A DNA stretch of 50,064 bases from Paracoccus sp. (in: a-proteobacteria). Its GTDB lineage: Bacteria; Pseudomonadota; Alphaproteobacteria; Rhodobacterales; Rhodobacteraceae. The notes under the pieces are model-generated. The model was not told where the DNA came from and searched no databases. It saw nothing but the letters and a program-made list of their open reading frames with translations. Below are positions 1-10,439 of the stretch, in pieces. A program made the position numbers and the translations under genes. The number at the start of each line of letters is the position of its first letter. The first letter of the stretch is position 1. Location of the stretch: contig NZ_JAUNTN010000025.1 in the NCBI RefSeq assembly GCF_030538695.1, positions 1 to 50,064 on the forward strand. The letters are read 5' to 3'.

Positions 1-1499
1 TTCAGATAGCTGGTCGGATACAGCATTTCCTGCATCCCCGGCCCGCCCTTGGGGCCTTCATAGCGGATCACCACCACATCCCCGGCCTTGACGCCGCCGT
101 TCAGGATGCCAAGCACCGCTGCGTCCTGGCTTTCGTAAACCACCGCAGGCCCGGCAAATGTCAGGATGCTGTCATCCACCCCCGCCGTTTTCACGATGCA
201 GCCGTTCAGCGCGATGTTGCCCTTCAGCACGGCCAGTCCGCCATCTTCGGAAAACGGCGTCTTGACCGAGCGGATCACGCCGGTTTCGCGGTCGGTGTCC
301 AGACTGTCCCAGCGCCGGTCCTGAGAAAATGCGACCTGAGTCGGCACCCCACCCGGCGCGGCGCTGAAAAAGCGGCGCACTTCGGGATCATTGGTGCGGC
401 TGATGTCCCAGGTGTCGATGGCATGACCCAGCGTCGGGCTGTGGACGGTTGGCAGGTCGCGGTGGATCAGCCCGCCCGCGTCAAGCTGACCAAGGATTGC
501 CATGATGCCACCGGCGCGGTGAACATCCTCCATATGCACATCGGCTTTGGCGGGCGCGACTTTGGACAGGCACGGCACCTGACGCGACAGCCGGTCGATG
601 TCGTCCATGGTGAAATCGACCCCGCCCTCATGCGCGGCGGCAAGGATATGCAGCACGGTATTCGTTGACCCGCCCATCGCAATATCCAGCGACATGGCGT
701 TTTCAAACGCGCCCTTGGTAGCGATAGACCGGGGCAGCACGGTTTCATCGTTCTGGTCATAATAGCGCCGCGCCAGATCGACGATCAGGCGGCCTGCCCG
801 CAGGAACAGCTCGCGCCGGTCGGCATGGGTGGCAAGGGTCGAGCCATTGCCCGGCAGCGACAGGCCAAGCGCCTCGGTCAGACAGTTCATCGAATTGGCG
901 GTGAACATGCCGGAACAGGAACCGCAGGTCGGGCAGGCGGATTGCTCGATCGCCTGCACATCGGCGTCGGAAATGCTGTCATCAGCCGCTGCGACCATCG
1001 CATCAACCAGATCCAGCGCATGAGTCTTGCCATTCAGCACGACCTTGCCAGCCTCCATCGGGCCGCCGGATACGAACACCACCGGAATGTTCAGCCGCAT
1101 CGCCGCATTCAGCATCCCCGGCGTGATCTTGTCGCAATTGCTGATGCAGACCATAGCATCGGCGCAATGCGCGTTAACCATGTATTCCACACTATCCGCA
1201 ATGATCTCGCGCGAGGGCAGGGAATACAGCATCCCATCATGGCCCATGGCGATGCCGTCATCCACGGCAATGGTGTTGAACTCTTTGGCGACGCCGCCTG
1301 CGGCTTCGATTTCCCGCGCGACCATCTGGCCAAGGTCTTTCAGGTGGACATGGCCCGGCACAAACTGGGTAAAGCTGTTCACCACCGCGATGATTGGCTT
1401 GCCGAAATCGCCATCCTTCATGCCTGTTGCCCGCCAAAGGCCACGGGCGCCAGCCATATTGCGGCCATGGGTGGTTGTGCGGGAACGATATGCGGGCAT
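1..1499 (-). CDS. ilvD: Dihydroxy-acid dehydratase, 3' end cut by the window edge
   Basis: IlvD dehydrates 2,3-dihydroxy-isovalerate and 2,3-dihydroxy-3-methylvalerate to the 2-oxo acids that precede valine, leucine and isoleucine. About 499 residues are present and the C-terminus lies outside the window. The start is [20 protein letters not shown], typical of the family. Iron-sulfur cluster and active-site signatures are visible: [12 protein letters not shown] and [16 protein letters not shown], followed by the conserved stretch [12 protein letters not shown]. The start ATG at 1499 follows a good AAAGGATC ribosome site. It is divergent from queA with about 130 bp between them. The leu genes at the other end of the window serve the same pathway but are not linked in an operon. 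Confidence 0.97.
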   Translation of the reverse strand, partial: MPAYRSRTTTHGRNMAGARGLWRATGMKDGDFGKPIIAVVNSFTQFVPGHVHLKDLGQMVAREIEAAGGVAKEFNTIAVDDGIAMGHDGMLYSLPSREIIADSVEYMVNAHCADAMVCISNCDKITPGMLNAAMRLNIPVVFVSGGPMEAGKVVLNGKTHALDLVDAMVAAADDSISDADVQAIEQSACPTCGSCSGMFTANSMNCLTEALGLSLPGNGSTLATHADRRELFLRAGRLIVDLARRYYDQNDETVLPRSIATKGAFENAMSLDIAMGGSTNTVLHILAAAHEGGVDFTMDDIDRLSRQVPCLSKVAPAKADVHMEDVHRAGGIMAILGQLDAGGLIHRDLPTVHSPTLGHAIDTWDISRTNDPEVRRFFSAAPGGVPTQVAFSQDRRWDSLDTDRETGVIRSVKTPFSEDGGLAVLKGNIALNGCIVKTAGVDDSILTFAGPAVVYESQDAAVLGILNGGVKAGDVVVIRYEGPKGGPGMQEMLYPTSYL

Positions 1500-1628
1500 G
1501 GGTCTTGATCCTTTGTGCGCTGCCCGGCGGGTTTGGCCCGGCGGGGTGTTGCTGGCATAACGGAAATGACGGGGATTCGTCCAGATGCGAGCATTGACCT
1601 TACCCGACAGCGGGGTGACAACCGGGCC

Positions 1629-2693
1629 ATGAAGCTGAGTGATTTTGATTTTGACCTGCCCGAACGGCTGATCGCCACGCGCCCGGCGAAACCGCGCAGC
1701 GCCTCGCGCCTGCTGGTTTCGGATGGGACGATCCGCGATGCGCATATGCACGATCTGCCAGAGTTTTTGCGTCCTGGTGATCTGCTGGTGCTGAACGATA
1801 CCAAGGTGATCCCGGCGCGGCTGTCCGGCACCCGTACCCGCCAGACCCCGCAGGGCGAAGCCGTCGCGCGGGTCGAGGTTACGCTGCTGGAACCCGCCGG
1901 GGATGGTGCCTGGCACGCGCTGGCCAAGCCGCTGCGCAAACTGCGGGCGGGCGAGGTGGTCCGCTTCGGGGATGCCCTGTCAGCCGCGGTGGAAAGCCTT
2001 GAGGATCAGGGCCTTATCCTGCGGTTCGATGCGCAGGGTGCGGCGTTCGATGCGGCGCTGGCGCGGGTCGGTGCGATGCCCCTGCCGCCTTATATCGCGG
2101 CAAAACGTGCGCCTGACGCGCAGGATAAGAACGATTACCAGACTGTCTGGGCGCGTCATTCCGGCGCTGTTGCCGCCCCGACCGCCAGCCTGCATTTCGA
2201 CCAGCCCTTGCTGGACCGGCTGCGCGATATGGGGGTGCAATTCGTGCATGTGACGCTGCATGTCGGCGCGGGGACGTTCCTGCCGGTCAAGGTCGAGGAC
2301 GTGGCCACCCACAAGATGCACGCCGAATATGGCGAGGTTACGGCCGAGGCCGCCGCTGCCATCAACGCTGCCCGCGCCGAAGGCCGCCGCGTGATCCCGG
2401 TCGGCACCACCGCGCTGCGCCTCATCGAATCAGCGGCGACAGACGGAAAGGTGCGGCCTTTTGCGCAACCGACCGATATTTTCATCTATCCCGGCTATCA
2501 ATTCCGCGTCACCGATGCGCTGATAACCAATTTTCACCTGCCAAAATCCACGCTTTTGATGCTGGTTTCGGCGCTGATCGGGCGGGAAAAGGTGAGACAG
2601 ATTTACCAACATGCGGTAACGGAAAATTATAGGTTCTTCAGCTATGGTGATGCATCGCTGCTGATTCCTGCGCGTGAAAAGGGGGCTGATTAA
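1629..2693 (+). CDS. queA: S-adenosylmethionine:tRNA ribosyltransferase-isomerase
   Basis: QueA transfers and isomerises the ribosyl part of SAM onto 7-aminomethyl-7-deazaguanine at tRNA position 34, giving epoxyqueuosine. The 354-residue protein is normal in length. It starts [20 protein letters not shown] and carries the family stretches [29 protein letters not shown] and [19 protein letters not shown]. The frame is open upstream to 1515, but the conserved N-terminus fixes the start at 1629; the ribosome site there is weak. The stop is one base before the start of the next gene, so they are likely co-transcribed. Confidence 0.96.
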   Translation: MKLSDFDFDLPERLIATRPAKPRSASRLLVSDGTIRDAHMHDLPEFLRPGDLLVLNDTKVIPARLSGTRTRQTPQGEAVARVEVTLLEPAGDGAWHALAKPLRKLRAGEVVRFGDALSAAVESLEDQGLILRFDAQGAAFDAALARVGAMPLPPYIAAKRAPDAQDKNDYQTVWARHSGAVAAPTASLHFDQPLLDRLRDMGVQFVHVTLHVGAGTFLPVKVEDVATHKMHAEYGEVTAEAAAAINAARAEGRRVIPVGTTALRLIESAATDGKVRPFAQPTDIFIYPGYQFRVTDALITNFHLPKSTLLMLVSALIGREKVRQIYQHAVTENYRFFSYGDASLLIPAREKGAD

Positions 2694-2694
2694 G

Positions 2695-4590
2695 ATGCTG
2701 GGCGTGCTGCGCACGACATGGCCGCTGTTGCTGGGGGTTCTGTTGTTCATGGTGGGCAACGGGATGCAAGGCACGTTGCTGGGGATCCGCGGCGGGATCG
2801 AGGGCATCCCGACCGGGCAGATGTCGGTGGTCATGGCGGCCTATTTCGGGGGCTTCCTGCTGGGGTCGCGGCTGGTGCCGGAAATGATCCGCAGCGTCGG
2901 GCATGTGCGGGTGTTTGCGGCGCTTGGCTCGATGATTTCGGCGGTGCTGGTGGTCTATGCCGCATGGCCGAACTGGGTCGCGTGGACGTTGCTGCGGCTG
3001 CTGGTCGGGTTCTGTTTCTCGGGCGTCTATATCACCGCCGAAAGCTGGCTGAACGCCAGCGCCACCAACGAAAACCGGGGGCAGGCGCTGTCGGCCTATA
3101 TGCTGGTGCAGATGATCGGCATTGTGACCGCACAGGCGCTGGTCAACGTCGGTGATCCAGGCGGTTATCTGCTGTTCGTGATCCCCTCGGTTCTGGTTTC
3201 GCTGGCCTTCACGCCGATCCTGCTGTCCGCCCGCCCCGCCCCCACGTTTGAAACCATCCAGAGGATGAGCTTTACCGAACTTTACCGCATCTCTCCGCTG
3301 GGCTGCGTCGGGATTTTCCTGATGGGCGGGGTGTTCTCCGCGCTGTTCGGGATGGGCGCGGTCTGGGGGACGCAGGTCGGGTTGTCGGTGGCAGAGGTCT
3401 CGGCCTTTATCGCGGCGATTTACGCGGGCGGGCTGGTTCTGCAATTTCCGCTGGGCTGGCTGTCCGACCGGATGGACCGGCGGCGGCTGATCTTTGCATT
3501 GTCGGTCATCGGGGCGCTGACGATCCTGCTGCATGTGCTGATCGGTGGCGGCATCTGGGCCTTGCTGCTGGTGGCGGCGGTGGTCGGCGGTATGGCGAAC
3601 CCGCTGTATTCGCTGCTGTTGGCCTATACGAACGACTTTATGAACCAGTCGCGGATGGCGGCGGCCTCGGCGGGGCTTTTGTTCATCAACGGGCTTGGCT
3701 CGCTGGCCGGGCCGCTGATCGTCGGCTGGCTGATGGGGGCGGTCGGAAGCAATGGCTATTGGCTGTTCATCGCGTTGATGTTTGTGGCGCTGGCGGCCTA
3801 TTCGGCCTATCGCATGACCCAGCGTGCTGCACCGACGGTCGAGGAAACCGGCAGCTTCGCCATCATCTCGCCCACGGCCACGGTGCTGGCGGTCGAAGGG
3901 GCGATGGATCGCAACCCGCAGGAGGACGAGGACCGCCCCGCCGGTCCGGTCCGGGGGGAGGTCTTTGACGCCGTATCCCTGCGCGCCATCCCCGAGGAGG
4001 ACAGCATGACGACCCCACAGGATGTTCTGGACTTCTGGCTGAACGAAGTGGGTGAAAACGGCTGGTATCAGCGGTCCGACGCGCTGGATCAGACCATCCG
4101 TGACCGCTTCATGCCCGTTTGGGCGGAAATTGAGGCGCGGATGCAGGACTGGCCCGAGGATGCCGACAGCGCGCTTGCGGCGCTGATCGTGACGGATCAG
4201 TTCTCGCGCAATATGTTCCGCGATGATCCACGGGCCTTTGCCACCGATGCGCTGGCGCGGCGGATTGCCGATCAGGCGATCGCGGCGGGCTATGACATGG
4301 CGACGCCGGAACCGCAGCGGCAGTTCTTTTATATGCCATTTGAACATTCCGAGGATCTGGACGACCAGAACCGTGCCGTCGCCCTGTTCGCAGAACGTAT
4401 GCCGGGCGAGAACCTGCGCCATGCTGAATTGCACCGCGACACGATTGCGACATTCGGGCGCTTTCCATGGCGCAATGCCGCTTTGGGGCGGGACAATACG
4501 GCTGATGAACAACGGCTGCTGGATGCGGGCGGCTATGGGGCGCTGGTTTCGGGCAAGCTGTCGCTTGCTGATTTTGGCGAGATAGTTTAA
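2695..4590 (+). CDS. MFS transporter fused in frame to a C-terminal DUF924 domain
   Basis: This single 631-residue frame joins two usually separate proteins. Residues 1 to about 385 are a twelve-helix major facilitator of the YcaD-like kind, with the MFS signature GWLSDRMDRRR after the central loop. Residues about 386-437 are a polar, acidic linker. Residues 438-631 are a complete DUF924 domain (VLDFWL near its start, then DQFSRNMFRDDPRAF and FFYMPFEHSED), a soluble helical family of unknown function. The substrate cannot be told. A strong internal ribosome site just before codon 438 (separate entry) suggests DUF924 may also, or only, be made separately, with the transporter running on because its stop was lost. 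The alternative start is GTG at 2674, overlapping queA; ATG at 2695 is preferred. Confidence 0.85.
   Translation: MLGVLRTTWPLLLGVLLFMVGNGMQGTLLGIRGGIEGIPTGQMSVVMAAYFGGFLLGSRLVPEMIRSVGHVRVFAALGSMISAVLVVYAAWPNWVAWTLLRLLVGFCFSGVYITAESWLNASATNENRGQALSAYMLVQMIGIVTAQALVNVGDPGGYLLFVIPSVLVSLAFTPILLSARPAPTFETIQRMSFTELYRISPLGCVGIFLMGGVFSALFGMGAVWGTQVGLSVAEVSAFIAAIYAGGLVLQFPLGWLSDRMDRRRLIFALSVIGALTILLHVLIGGGIWALLLVAAVVGGMANPLYSLLLAYTNDFMNQSRMAAASAGLLFINGLGSLAGPLIVGWLMGAVGSNGYWLFIALMFVALAAYSAYRMTQRAAPTVEETGSFAIISPTATVLAVEGAMDRNPQEDEDRPAGPVRGEVFDAVSLRAIPEEDSMTTPQDVLDFWLNEVGENGWYQRSDALDQTIRDRFMPVWAEIEARMQDWPEDADSALAALIVTDQFSRNMFRDDPRAFATDALARRIADQAIAAGYDMATPEPQRQFFYMPFEHSEDLDDQNRAVALFAERMPGENLRHAELHRDTIATFGRFPWRNAALGRDNTADEQRLLDAGGYGALVSGKLSLADFGEIV
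3994..4008 (+). promoter_or_regulatory. Strong internal ribosome binding site and ATG before the DUF924 part
   Basis: GAGGAGG at 3994-4000 lies five bases before an in-frame ATG at 4006. That ATG begins MTTPQDVLDFWL, the natural N-terminus of a free-standing DUF924 protein of 194 residues. The site is better than the one in front of the transporter itself. This suggests that a separate DUF924 protein (4006-4590) is translated from the same message. That is an inference from site strength and position. Confidence 0.6.
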
Positions 4591-4621
4591 CGTTGAACCA
4601 ATTTTCAGCGAGGGGGCGCAT

Positions 4622-6013
4622 ATGGCTCAGAACTTCGATATGATCGTGATCGGCGCGGGTCCGGGCGGCTATGTCGCCGCCATTCGCGGGGCGCAGCTTG
4701 GGCTGAAGGTTGCCTGCGTAGAGCGTGAGCATCTGGGCGGTATCTGCCTGAACTGGGGCTGTATCCCGACCAAGGCGCTTCTGCGCTCGGCTGAGGTGTT
4801 CCACCTGATGCACCGCGCCAAGGATTTCGGCCTGACCGTTGAAAAGCCCGGCTATGATCTGGCCAAGGTTGTCGAACGCTCACGCGGGGTCGCCAAGCAA
4901 CTCTCCGGTGGCGTTGGTCATTTGCTGAAAAAGAACAAGGTGACGGTCATCATGGGCGAGGCCACGATTACCGCCCCCGGCAAGATCAGCGTCAAGACCG
5001 ACAAGGGGGCCGAGGAACTGACGGCCAAGAACATCGTTCTGGCCACCGGTGCCCGCGCCCGTGAACTGCCGGGGCTGGAACCTGATGGCAAGCTGGTCTG
5101 GAACTATAAACACGCGCTGAACCCGCCGCATATGCCGAAAAAGCTGCTGGTGATCGGTTCGGGCGCGATCGGTATTGAATTTGCCAGCTTCTTCAACACA
5201 CTGGGCGCGGAAACCACGGTGGTCGAGGTCATGGACCGCGTGCTGCCGGTCGAGGATGCCGAGATCAGCGCGCTGGCGAAAAAGCAATTCGTCAAGCAGG
5301 GCATGACCATTCTGGAAAAGGCGACGGTCAAGAAGCTGGACCGCAAGGGCGCAACCGTCACTGCCCATATCGAGACCGGCGACAAGACCGAGACCCGCGA
5401 TTTCGACACGGTGATTTCCGCCGTTGGCATCGTCGGCAATGTCGAAAACCTTGGGCTGGAGGCGCTGGGCGTCAAGATTGACCGCACCCATGTCGTGACC
5501 GATGAATATTGCCGCACCGGGGTTGATGGCCTTTACGCCATCGGGGATATCGCGGGCGGGCCCTGGCTGGCGCATAAGGCCAGCCATGAAGGGGTGATGG
5601 TCGCGGAACTGATCGCTGGTCAACATGCGCATCCGTGCAAAGTGACGAATATCCCCGGCTGCACCTATTGCAACCCGCAGGTGGCCAGCGTCGGCCTGAC
5701 CGAAGAAAAGGCCAAGGCGCAGGGGTATGAGGTCAAGGTCGGTCGTTTCCCCTTTGTCGGCAATGGCAAGGCGATTGCCTTGGGCGAACCCGAAGGGCTG
5801 GTGAAAACTGTGTTCGACGCCAAGACGGGGGAACTGCTGGGCGCCCATATGATCGGCGCCGAAGTGACGGAGCTGATTCAGGGCTATGTCGTTGGTAAAA
5901 CCGCCGAACTGGTCGAACAGGACTTTATGCAGACGGTCTTTGCACATCCTACGCTGTCGGAAATGATGCATGAATCGGTGCTGTCGGCCTATGGGCGGGC
6001 GATCCACTTCTGA
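4622..6013 (+). CDS. lpd: Dihydrolipoyl dehydrogenase (E3)
   Basis: This is the FAD-dependent E3 component that reoxidises dihydrolipoamide in 2-oxoacid dehydrogenase complexes, passing electrons to NAD+. The 463-residue length is usual. The N-terminal FAD loop GAGPGGYVAA, the redox-disulfide motif GGICLNWGCIPTKALL, the NAD-binding loop GSGAIGIEFASF and the C-terminal active-site region AHPTLSEMMHES are all present. The WGCIPTK form is common in alphaproteobacterial pyruvate dehydrogenase E3 proteins (from memory). A good GAGGGGG ribosome site precedes the ATG. No E1 or E2 genes are beside it here, so the partner complex is not shown by context. Confidence 0.97.
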   Translation: MAQNFDMIVIGAGPGGYVAAIRGAQLGLKVACVEREHLGGICLNWGCIPTKALLRSAEVFHLMHRAKDFGLTVEKPGYDLAKVVERSRGVAKQLSGGVGHLLKKNKVTVIMGEATITAPGKISVKTDKGAEELTAKNIVLATGARARELPGLEPDGKLVWNYKHALNPPHMPKKLLVIGSGAIGIEFASFFNTLGAETTVVEVMDRVLPVEDAEISALAKKQFVKQGMTILEKATVKKLDRKGATVTAHIETGDKTETRDFDTVISAVGIVGNVENLGLEALGVKIDRTHVVTDEYCRTGVDGLYAIGDIAGGPWLAHKASHEGVMVAELIAGQHAHPCKVTNIPGCTYCNPQVASVGLTEEKAKAQGYEVKVGRFPFVGNGKAIALGEPEGLVKTVFDAKTGELLGAHMIGAEVTELIQGYVVGKTAELVEQDFMQTVFAHPTLSEMMHESVLSAYGRAIHF

Positions 6014-6026
6014 CGGGCCACTTCTG

Positions 6027-6650
6027 ATGCGCTTCGGGCCGGAACATGCTGCGATGCTGCGGGATCTGCTGATCTGGCGGCGCGATGTGCGGCATTTCCG
6101 GCCCGATCCTTTGCCCGAGGGGGCGGCGGACCGGCTGCGGCAGGCGATGGAGCTTGCGCCCTCGGTCGGTAATGCGCGGCCCTGGCGGGTGATGCAGGTC
6201 GAAAGCCCCGCCGCCCGCGCCGCGCTGCGGGATAATTTCGCTGCGGCAAATCGTCAGGCAGCGGCGGGATATCATGGCCAGCAGGCCCGCGATTATGCGA
6301 CGCTGAAACTGGCCGGGCTGGATGCCGCGCCGCTGATCCTGTGCATCTTCACCGAGGCCGATCCGGCCGAGGGCCACGGGCTTGGTCGCGCCAGTATTCC
6401 CGAGACGCTGGAACAATCCACCGCCATGGCGATTTTTTCCCTGTGGCTGACCGCGCGGGCGGAAAATCTGGGGGTGGGGATGGTTTCGATCCTTGATCCG
6501 CGCCGGGTCGAAGCCGATCTGGCGGTGCCTGCGGGCTGGCGCTTTACGGCTTGCCTGTGCATCGGCCACCCGGAAACAGTGGATGATACGCCCTTGCTGC
6601 ATCGCAACGGCTGGCAGGAAAATATCAGCAGAGATTGGCTGCGGGTCTAA
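6027..6650 (+). CDS. bluB: 5,6-dimethylbenzimidazole synthase (BluB, nitroreductase fold)
   Basis: BluB breaks down reduced FMN with oxygen to make 5,6-dimethylbenzimidazole, the lower ligand of vitamin B12. The 207-residue protein fits the family, with RRDVRHFRPDPLP, APSVGNARPWR, YATLKLAGLDAAPLILCIF and the later stretch SLWLTARAENLGVGMVSIL, all in the order expected for BluB rather than a general nitroreductase. The start ATG at 6027 lies 13 bases after the lpd stop. No other cobalamin gene is in the window. A generic nitroreductase-family assignment is the fallback. Confidence 0.88.
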   Translation: MRFGPEHAAMLRDLLIWRRDVRHFRPDPLPEGAADRLRQAMELAPSVGNARPWRVMQVESPAARAALRDNFAAANRQAAAGYHGQQARDYATLKLAGLDAAPLILCIFTEADPAEGHGLGRASIPETLEQSTAMAIFSLWLTARAENLGVGMVSILDPRRVEADLAVPAGWRFTACLCIGHPETVDDTPLLHRNGWQENISRDWLRV

Positions 6651-6773
6651 AGGCTGCCGCGTCTTGAGCCGCAAGCTGGCGGCATGGCTGCTTGTTCCGC
6701 TTATGTTCATCTTTCCGGTTGCGTTTCCGCGCACTGTGACTATCTGATGCGCTTGGGTGCAGAAGGGCCGATC

Positions 6774-9662
6774 ATGGAACAGAAGTTCATCGAGATTCGC
6801 GGCGCGCGCGAACATAATCTGAAAAACGTGGATATGGACATTCCGCGCGATCAGCTTGTGGTCATCACCGGCCTGTCGGGGTCGGGGAAATCCAGCCTTG
6901 CCTTTGACACGATCTATGCCGAGGGCCAGCGCCGCTATGTCGAAAGCCTGTCGGCCTATGCGCGGCAATTTCTTGATATGATGGGAAAACCGGACCTGGA
7001 TCATATCAGCGGCCTGTCACCCGCAATCAGTATCGAACAGAAAACCACATCGAAGAACCCGCGCTCGACCGTGGGGACCGTGACCGAGATCTATGACTAT
7101 CTGCGGCTGCTGTTTGCCCGCGCCGGCACACCCTATTCCCCCGCCACCGGCCTGCCGATTGAGGCGCAGCAGGTGCAGGACATGGTGGACCGCATCATGG
7201 CGATGGAACCCGGCACCCGCGCCTATCTGCTGGCCCCCATCGTGCGCGACCGCAAGGGCGAATACCGGAAAGAGTTTCTGGACCTGCGCAAGCAGGGTTT
7301 TCAGCGGGTCAAGGTCGATGGCCAGTTTTATGAGCTGGATGAGCCGCCCACGCTGGACAAAAAGTTCCGCCACGACATCGACGTGGTGGTGGACCGGCTG
7401 ATCGTCGGCGCGGGGATCGAGACCCGGCTGGCTGACAGCCTGCGCACGGCGCTGGACCTTGCCGATGGCATCGCCATTCTGGAAACTGTCGCGGATACGC
7501 CGGAGCGCATCACGTTTTCCGAAAACTTTGCCTGCCCGGTCAGCGGCTTCACCATCCCGGAAATCGAACCGCGCCTGTTCAGTTTCAACGCGCCCTTCGG
7601 TGCCTGCCCGGTCTGCGACGGGTTGGGGGTCGAGCTGTTCTTTGACGAACGGCTGGTGGTGCCGGACCCGGCGCTGTCCATCGCGGGCGGGGCGATTGCG
7701 CCATGGGCCAAGTCAAAATCGGCCTATCTGACGCAGACGATCAGCGCGCTGGCGGCGCATTATGGTTTTGACAAGCGCACGCCATGGAAAGACCTGCCGC
7801 AATCGGTGCGTGACCTGTTCATGCGCGGCTCGGGTGGCGAGGAAATCGCCTTTCGTTTCGACGATGCGGGCCGGGTTTACACCATCACCCGCAGCTTCGA
7901 GGGCGTGATCCCGAATATGGAACGCCGCCTGCGCGAAAGCGATTCCGCATGGGTGCGCGAGGAGTTCGAGAAATACCAGAACAACCGTCCCTGCGGTGCC
8001 TGTCATGGGTTCCGGCTGCGGCCCGAGGCTCTGGCGGTGAAAATCGCGGGCAGCCATGTCGGGCAGGTGGTCGATCTGTCCATCCGCGAGGCGCTGGACT
8101 GGGCCAAGGATGCGCCGAACCATCTCAGCAAGCAAAAGAACGAGATCGCGGCGGCAATCCTCAAGGAAATCCGCGAACGACTGGGGTTTTTGGTGAATGT
8201 CGGGCTGGATTACCTGACGCTTTCCCGCGCGGCGGGGACGCTTTCGGGCGGCGAAAGCCAGCGTATCCGGCTGGCCAGCCAGATCGGCAGCGGGTTGACC
8301 GGGGTGCTGTATGTGCTGGACGAACCCAGCATCGGCCTGCATCAGCGCGACAACGACCGGCTGCTGGACACGCTGAAGGGGCTGCGCGACGCGGGCAATT
8401 CGGTGATCGTGGTCGAGCATGACGAGGATGCGATCCGCCACGCCGATTATGTGTTCGATATGGGGCCGGGTGCTGGTGTGCATGGCGGAACGGTGGTCAG
8501 CCATGGGACTCCGGCGCAGATTGCGGCGGACCCGGCCAGCCTGACCGGGCAATATCTGTCCGGTGCGCGGGAAATCGCGGTCCCTGTGCAGCGCCGCGCC
8601 GGGAATGGCAAATCGGTGCAGGTCATCGGCGCGACCGGCAACAACCTGAAAGATGTGACGGCAGAGTTTCCTTTGGGCAAGTTTCTGTGCGTCACCGGCG
8701 TGTCAGGGGGCGGCAAATCGACGCTGACCATCGAAACGCTGTTCAAGACGGCCTCGATGCGCCTGAACGGCGCGCGTCAGGTGCCTGCACCTTGCCAGCA
8801 GATCAAAGGGCTGGAGCACCTGGACAAGGTGATCGACATTGACCAGCGCCCCATCGGCCGCACACCCCGCTCGAACCCGGCGACCTATACCGGCGCGTTT
8901 ACCCCGATCCGCGACTGGTTCGCCGGGCTGCCCGAGGCCAAGGCGCGCGGATACAAACCCGGACGGTTCAGTTTCAACGTCAAGGGCGGCCGCTGCGAAG
9001 CCTGTCAGGGCGACGGTGTTATCAAGATCGAGATGCACTTCCTGCCCGATGTTTATGTCGAGTGCGAGACCTGCAAAGGCAAGCGTTACAACCGCGAAAC
9101 GCTGGAGGTTCAGTTCAAGGGCAAATCCATCGCGGATGTGCTGGATATGACCGTCGAGGACGCGCAGGAGTTTTTCAAGGCGGTGCCTTCGATCCGCGAG
9201 AAAATGGACGCGCTGATGCGGGTGGGCCTGGGTTATATCAAGGTCGGCCAGCAGGCGACGACGCTTTCGGGCGGCGAGGCGCAGCGGGTCAAACTGTCCA
9301 AGGAACTGTCGCGGCGGTCAACGGGCCGGACGCTGTATATTCTGGACGAACCCACGACCGGCCTGCATTTCGAAGATGTGCGCAAGCTGTTGGAAGTGCT
9401 GCATGAACTGGTCGATCAGGGCAATTCCGTGGTGGTGATCGAACATAATCTTGACGTTATCAAAACCGCGGACTGGATCATTGATATTGGTCCCGAAGGT
9501 GGCGATGGTGGCGGGCGCATCGTGGCCGAGGGGACGCCCGAAACCGTGGCGCAGGTCGCGGCCAGTCACACCGGGCGCTATCTGGCACCACTGCTGTCGG
9601 GGCGAGAGGCCGCGCCGCCTGTCGCGCCAAAGCCCAAGCGTCGGGCAAAGGCCAGGGAATAA
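6774..9662 (+). CDS. uvrA: Excinuclease ABC subunit A
   Basis: UvrA is the damage-recognition ATPase of nucleotide excision repair and works as a dimer with UvrB. The 962-residue protein has two ABC ATPase halves: Walker [10 protein letters not shown] with [18 protein letters not shown], and GVSGGGKST with [18 protein letters not shown]-terminal zinc module is intact (CEACQGDG and [10 protein letters not shown]). In the first zinc module the first CxxC reads CPVS, so one cysteine is missing, while the second pair (CPVC) remains; I recall the same in other alphaproteobacterial UvrA. The start at 6774 is chosen from the conserved N-terminus [19 protein letters not shown]; an in-frame ATG at 6747 is the alternative. 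Confidence 0.97.
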   Translation: MEQKFIEIRGAREHNLKNVDMDIPRDQLVVITGLSGSGKSSLAFDTIYAEGQRRYVESLSAYARQFLDMMGKPDLDHISGLSPAISIEQKTTSKNPRSTVGTVTEIYDYLRLLFARAGTPYSPATGLPIEAQQVQDMVDRIMAMEPGTRAYLLAPIVRDRKGEYRKEFLDLRKQGFQRVKVDGQFYELDEPPTLDKKFRHDIDVVVDRLIVGAGIETRLADSLRTALDLADGIAILETVADTPERITFSENFACPVSGFTIPEIEPRLFSFNAPFGACPVCDGLGVELFFDERLVVPDPALSIAGGAIAPWAKSKSAYLTQTISALAAHYGFDKRTPWKDLPQSVRDLFMRGSGGEEIAFRFDDAGRVYTITRSFEGVIPNMERRLRESDSAWVREEFEKYQNNRPCGACHGFRLRPEALAVKIAGSHVGQVVDLSIREALDWAKDAPNHLSKQKNEIAAAILKEIRERLGFLVNVGLDYLTLSRAAGTLSGGESQRIRLASQIGSGLTGVLYVLDEPSIGLHQRDNDRLLDTLKGLRDAGNSVIVVEHDEDAIRHADYVFDMGPGAGVHGGTVVSHGTPAQIAADPASLTGQYLSGAREIAVPVQRRAGNGKSVQVIGATGNNLKDVTAEFPLGKFLCVTGVSGGGKSTLTIETLFKTASMRLNGARQVPAPCQQIKGLEHLDKVIDIDQRPIGRTPRSNPATYTGAFTPIRDWFAGLPEAKARGYKPGRFSFNVKGGRCEACQGDGVIKIEMHFLPDVYVECETCKGKRYNRETLEVQFKGKSIADVLDMTVEDAQEFFKAVPSIREKMDALMRVGLGYIKVGQQATTLSGGEAQRVKLSKELSRRSTGRTLYILDEPTTGLHFEDVRKLLEVLHELVDQGNSVVVIEHNLDVIKTADWIIDIGPEGGDGGGRIVAEGTPETVAQVAASHTGRYLAPLLSGREAAPPVAPKPKRRAKARE

Positions 9663-9719
9663 GGAACCCGTGGAACGTGGCAGCGTTTAGCCAAAGTGGC
9701 TCTGCACATGAGGAAGGCC

Positions 9720-10043
9720 ATGACACGACCGCGCTTCCCGCGCCCACATGATGATGCCCCACATGCATGGGGGCTGACCGGCGATGTTCCGCTGGAGGTC
9801 TGGGAACGGTTTTCCCCGGCCTATGAAGCACAGGCGGAACGGCTTGCGCTGGCCCTTGAGGATCGGGGCTATCGCGTTGAGTTCATGGGCGCAGGCGGTC
9901 AGGATGGTGAATATATCAACGTGATTGACGCCAGCGACACCTATGTTGCGCTGATCCATCTGGAAGACCCGGAGGAGGCGCAGGAGCTTGCCGCGATGGA
10001 TGATGCTGCGCTGTTGCGCTGGATCGGCGAGCTGGCCGGGTGA
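9720..10043 (+). CDS. Hypothetical acidic protein, 107 residues
   Basis: I do not recognise the family. The product is small, acidic and soluble with no signal or membrane segment. It begins MTRPRFPRPHDDAPHAWGL and ends in an acidic helical stretch (LEDPEEAQELAAMDDAALLRWIGEL). The ATG at 9720 is preferred because AGGAAGG lies directly before it; ATG 9708 and GTG 9696 are alternatives in the same frame. Its stop overlaps the GTG start of the DUF4260 gene by four bases (GTGA), so the two are probably translated together. Frame, composition and tight coupling support a real gene. Confidence 0.7.
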   Translation: MTRPRFPRPHDDAPHAWGLTGDVPLEVWERFSPAYEAQAERLALALEDRGYRVEFMGAGGQDGEYINVIDASDTYVALIHLEDPEEAQELAAMDDAALLRWIGELAG

Positions 10044-10396
10044 GCGCCGTCGGCTGGCAGCGGGTCGAGGGCGGGCTGCTGGCGGTGGTCGCGCTGGTCG
10101 TGGCGATGATGGCCGGGCCGGGTTGGCCGTGGTGGGTCTGGCCGCTGGCGCTGCTGGCCCCGGATCTTGGGATGGTCGGCTATGTGGCAGGGCCTCGGGT
10201 CGGGGCGTTTGCCTATAATGTGCTGCATCTTTATGCGGGCGGGCTGGCGTTGGCAGCAGTTGGCGTGGCGACGGCGCAGGTCGGTCTGATCGCGGCAGGG
10301 ATGGTCTGGATCGCCCATGTCGGCGCGGATCGGGCGCTTGGCTTCGGCCTGAAAGGGGCCAGCTTCCGCGACACGCATCTGGGCCGGATCGGCTGA
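10040..10396 (+). CDS. DUF4260 family small membrane protein
   Basis: This is a 118-residue integral membrane protein with about three to four hydrophobic helices. DUF4260 features are clear: LLAPDLGMVGYVAGPRVGAFAYN in the middle and IAHVGADRALGFGLK with DTHLGRIG at the C-terminus. The function of the family is unknown. The GTG start overlaps the previous stop, pointing to translational coupling. A terminator hairpin follows directly after the stop. Confidence 0.88.
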   Translation: MSAVGWQRVEGGLLAVVALVVAMMAGPGWPWWVWPLALLAPDLGMVGYVAGPRVGAFAYNVLHLYAGGLALAAVGVATAQVGLIAAGMVWIAHVGADRALGFGLKGASFRDTHLGRIG

Positions 10397-10422
10397 AAAA
10401 GCCGCCTTGAAAAGCGGCTTTT
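10397..10422. terminator. Bidirectional intrinsic terminator
   Basis: The arms AAAAGCCGC and GCGGCTTTT pair perfectly over 9 bp with an eight-base loop, and A/T runs lie at both ends. It sits between the converging DUF4260 gene (plus) and the secreted-protein gene (minus), so it can end both transcripts. Confidence 0.85.
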
Positions 10423-10439
10423 CGTGTTTTGTGCGCAGG

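Noticed and set aside
1520..1550. Tandem CCCGGCGGG motif between ilvD and queA as an operator
   Set aside because: It is a short direct repeat in very GC-rich sequence and is likely to occur by chance.
2638..4512. Long minus-strand frame opposite the MFS-DUF924 gene
   Set aside because: It has the Arg/Gln/His-rich composition typical of shadow frames and contradicts strong plus-strand domain matches.
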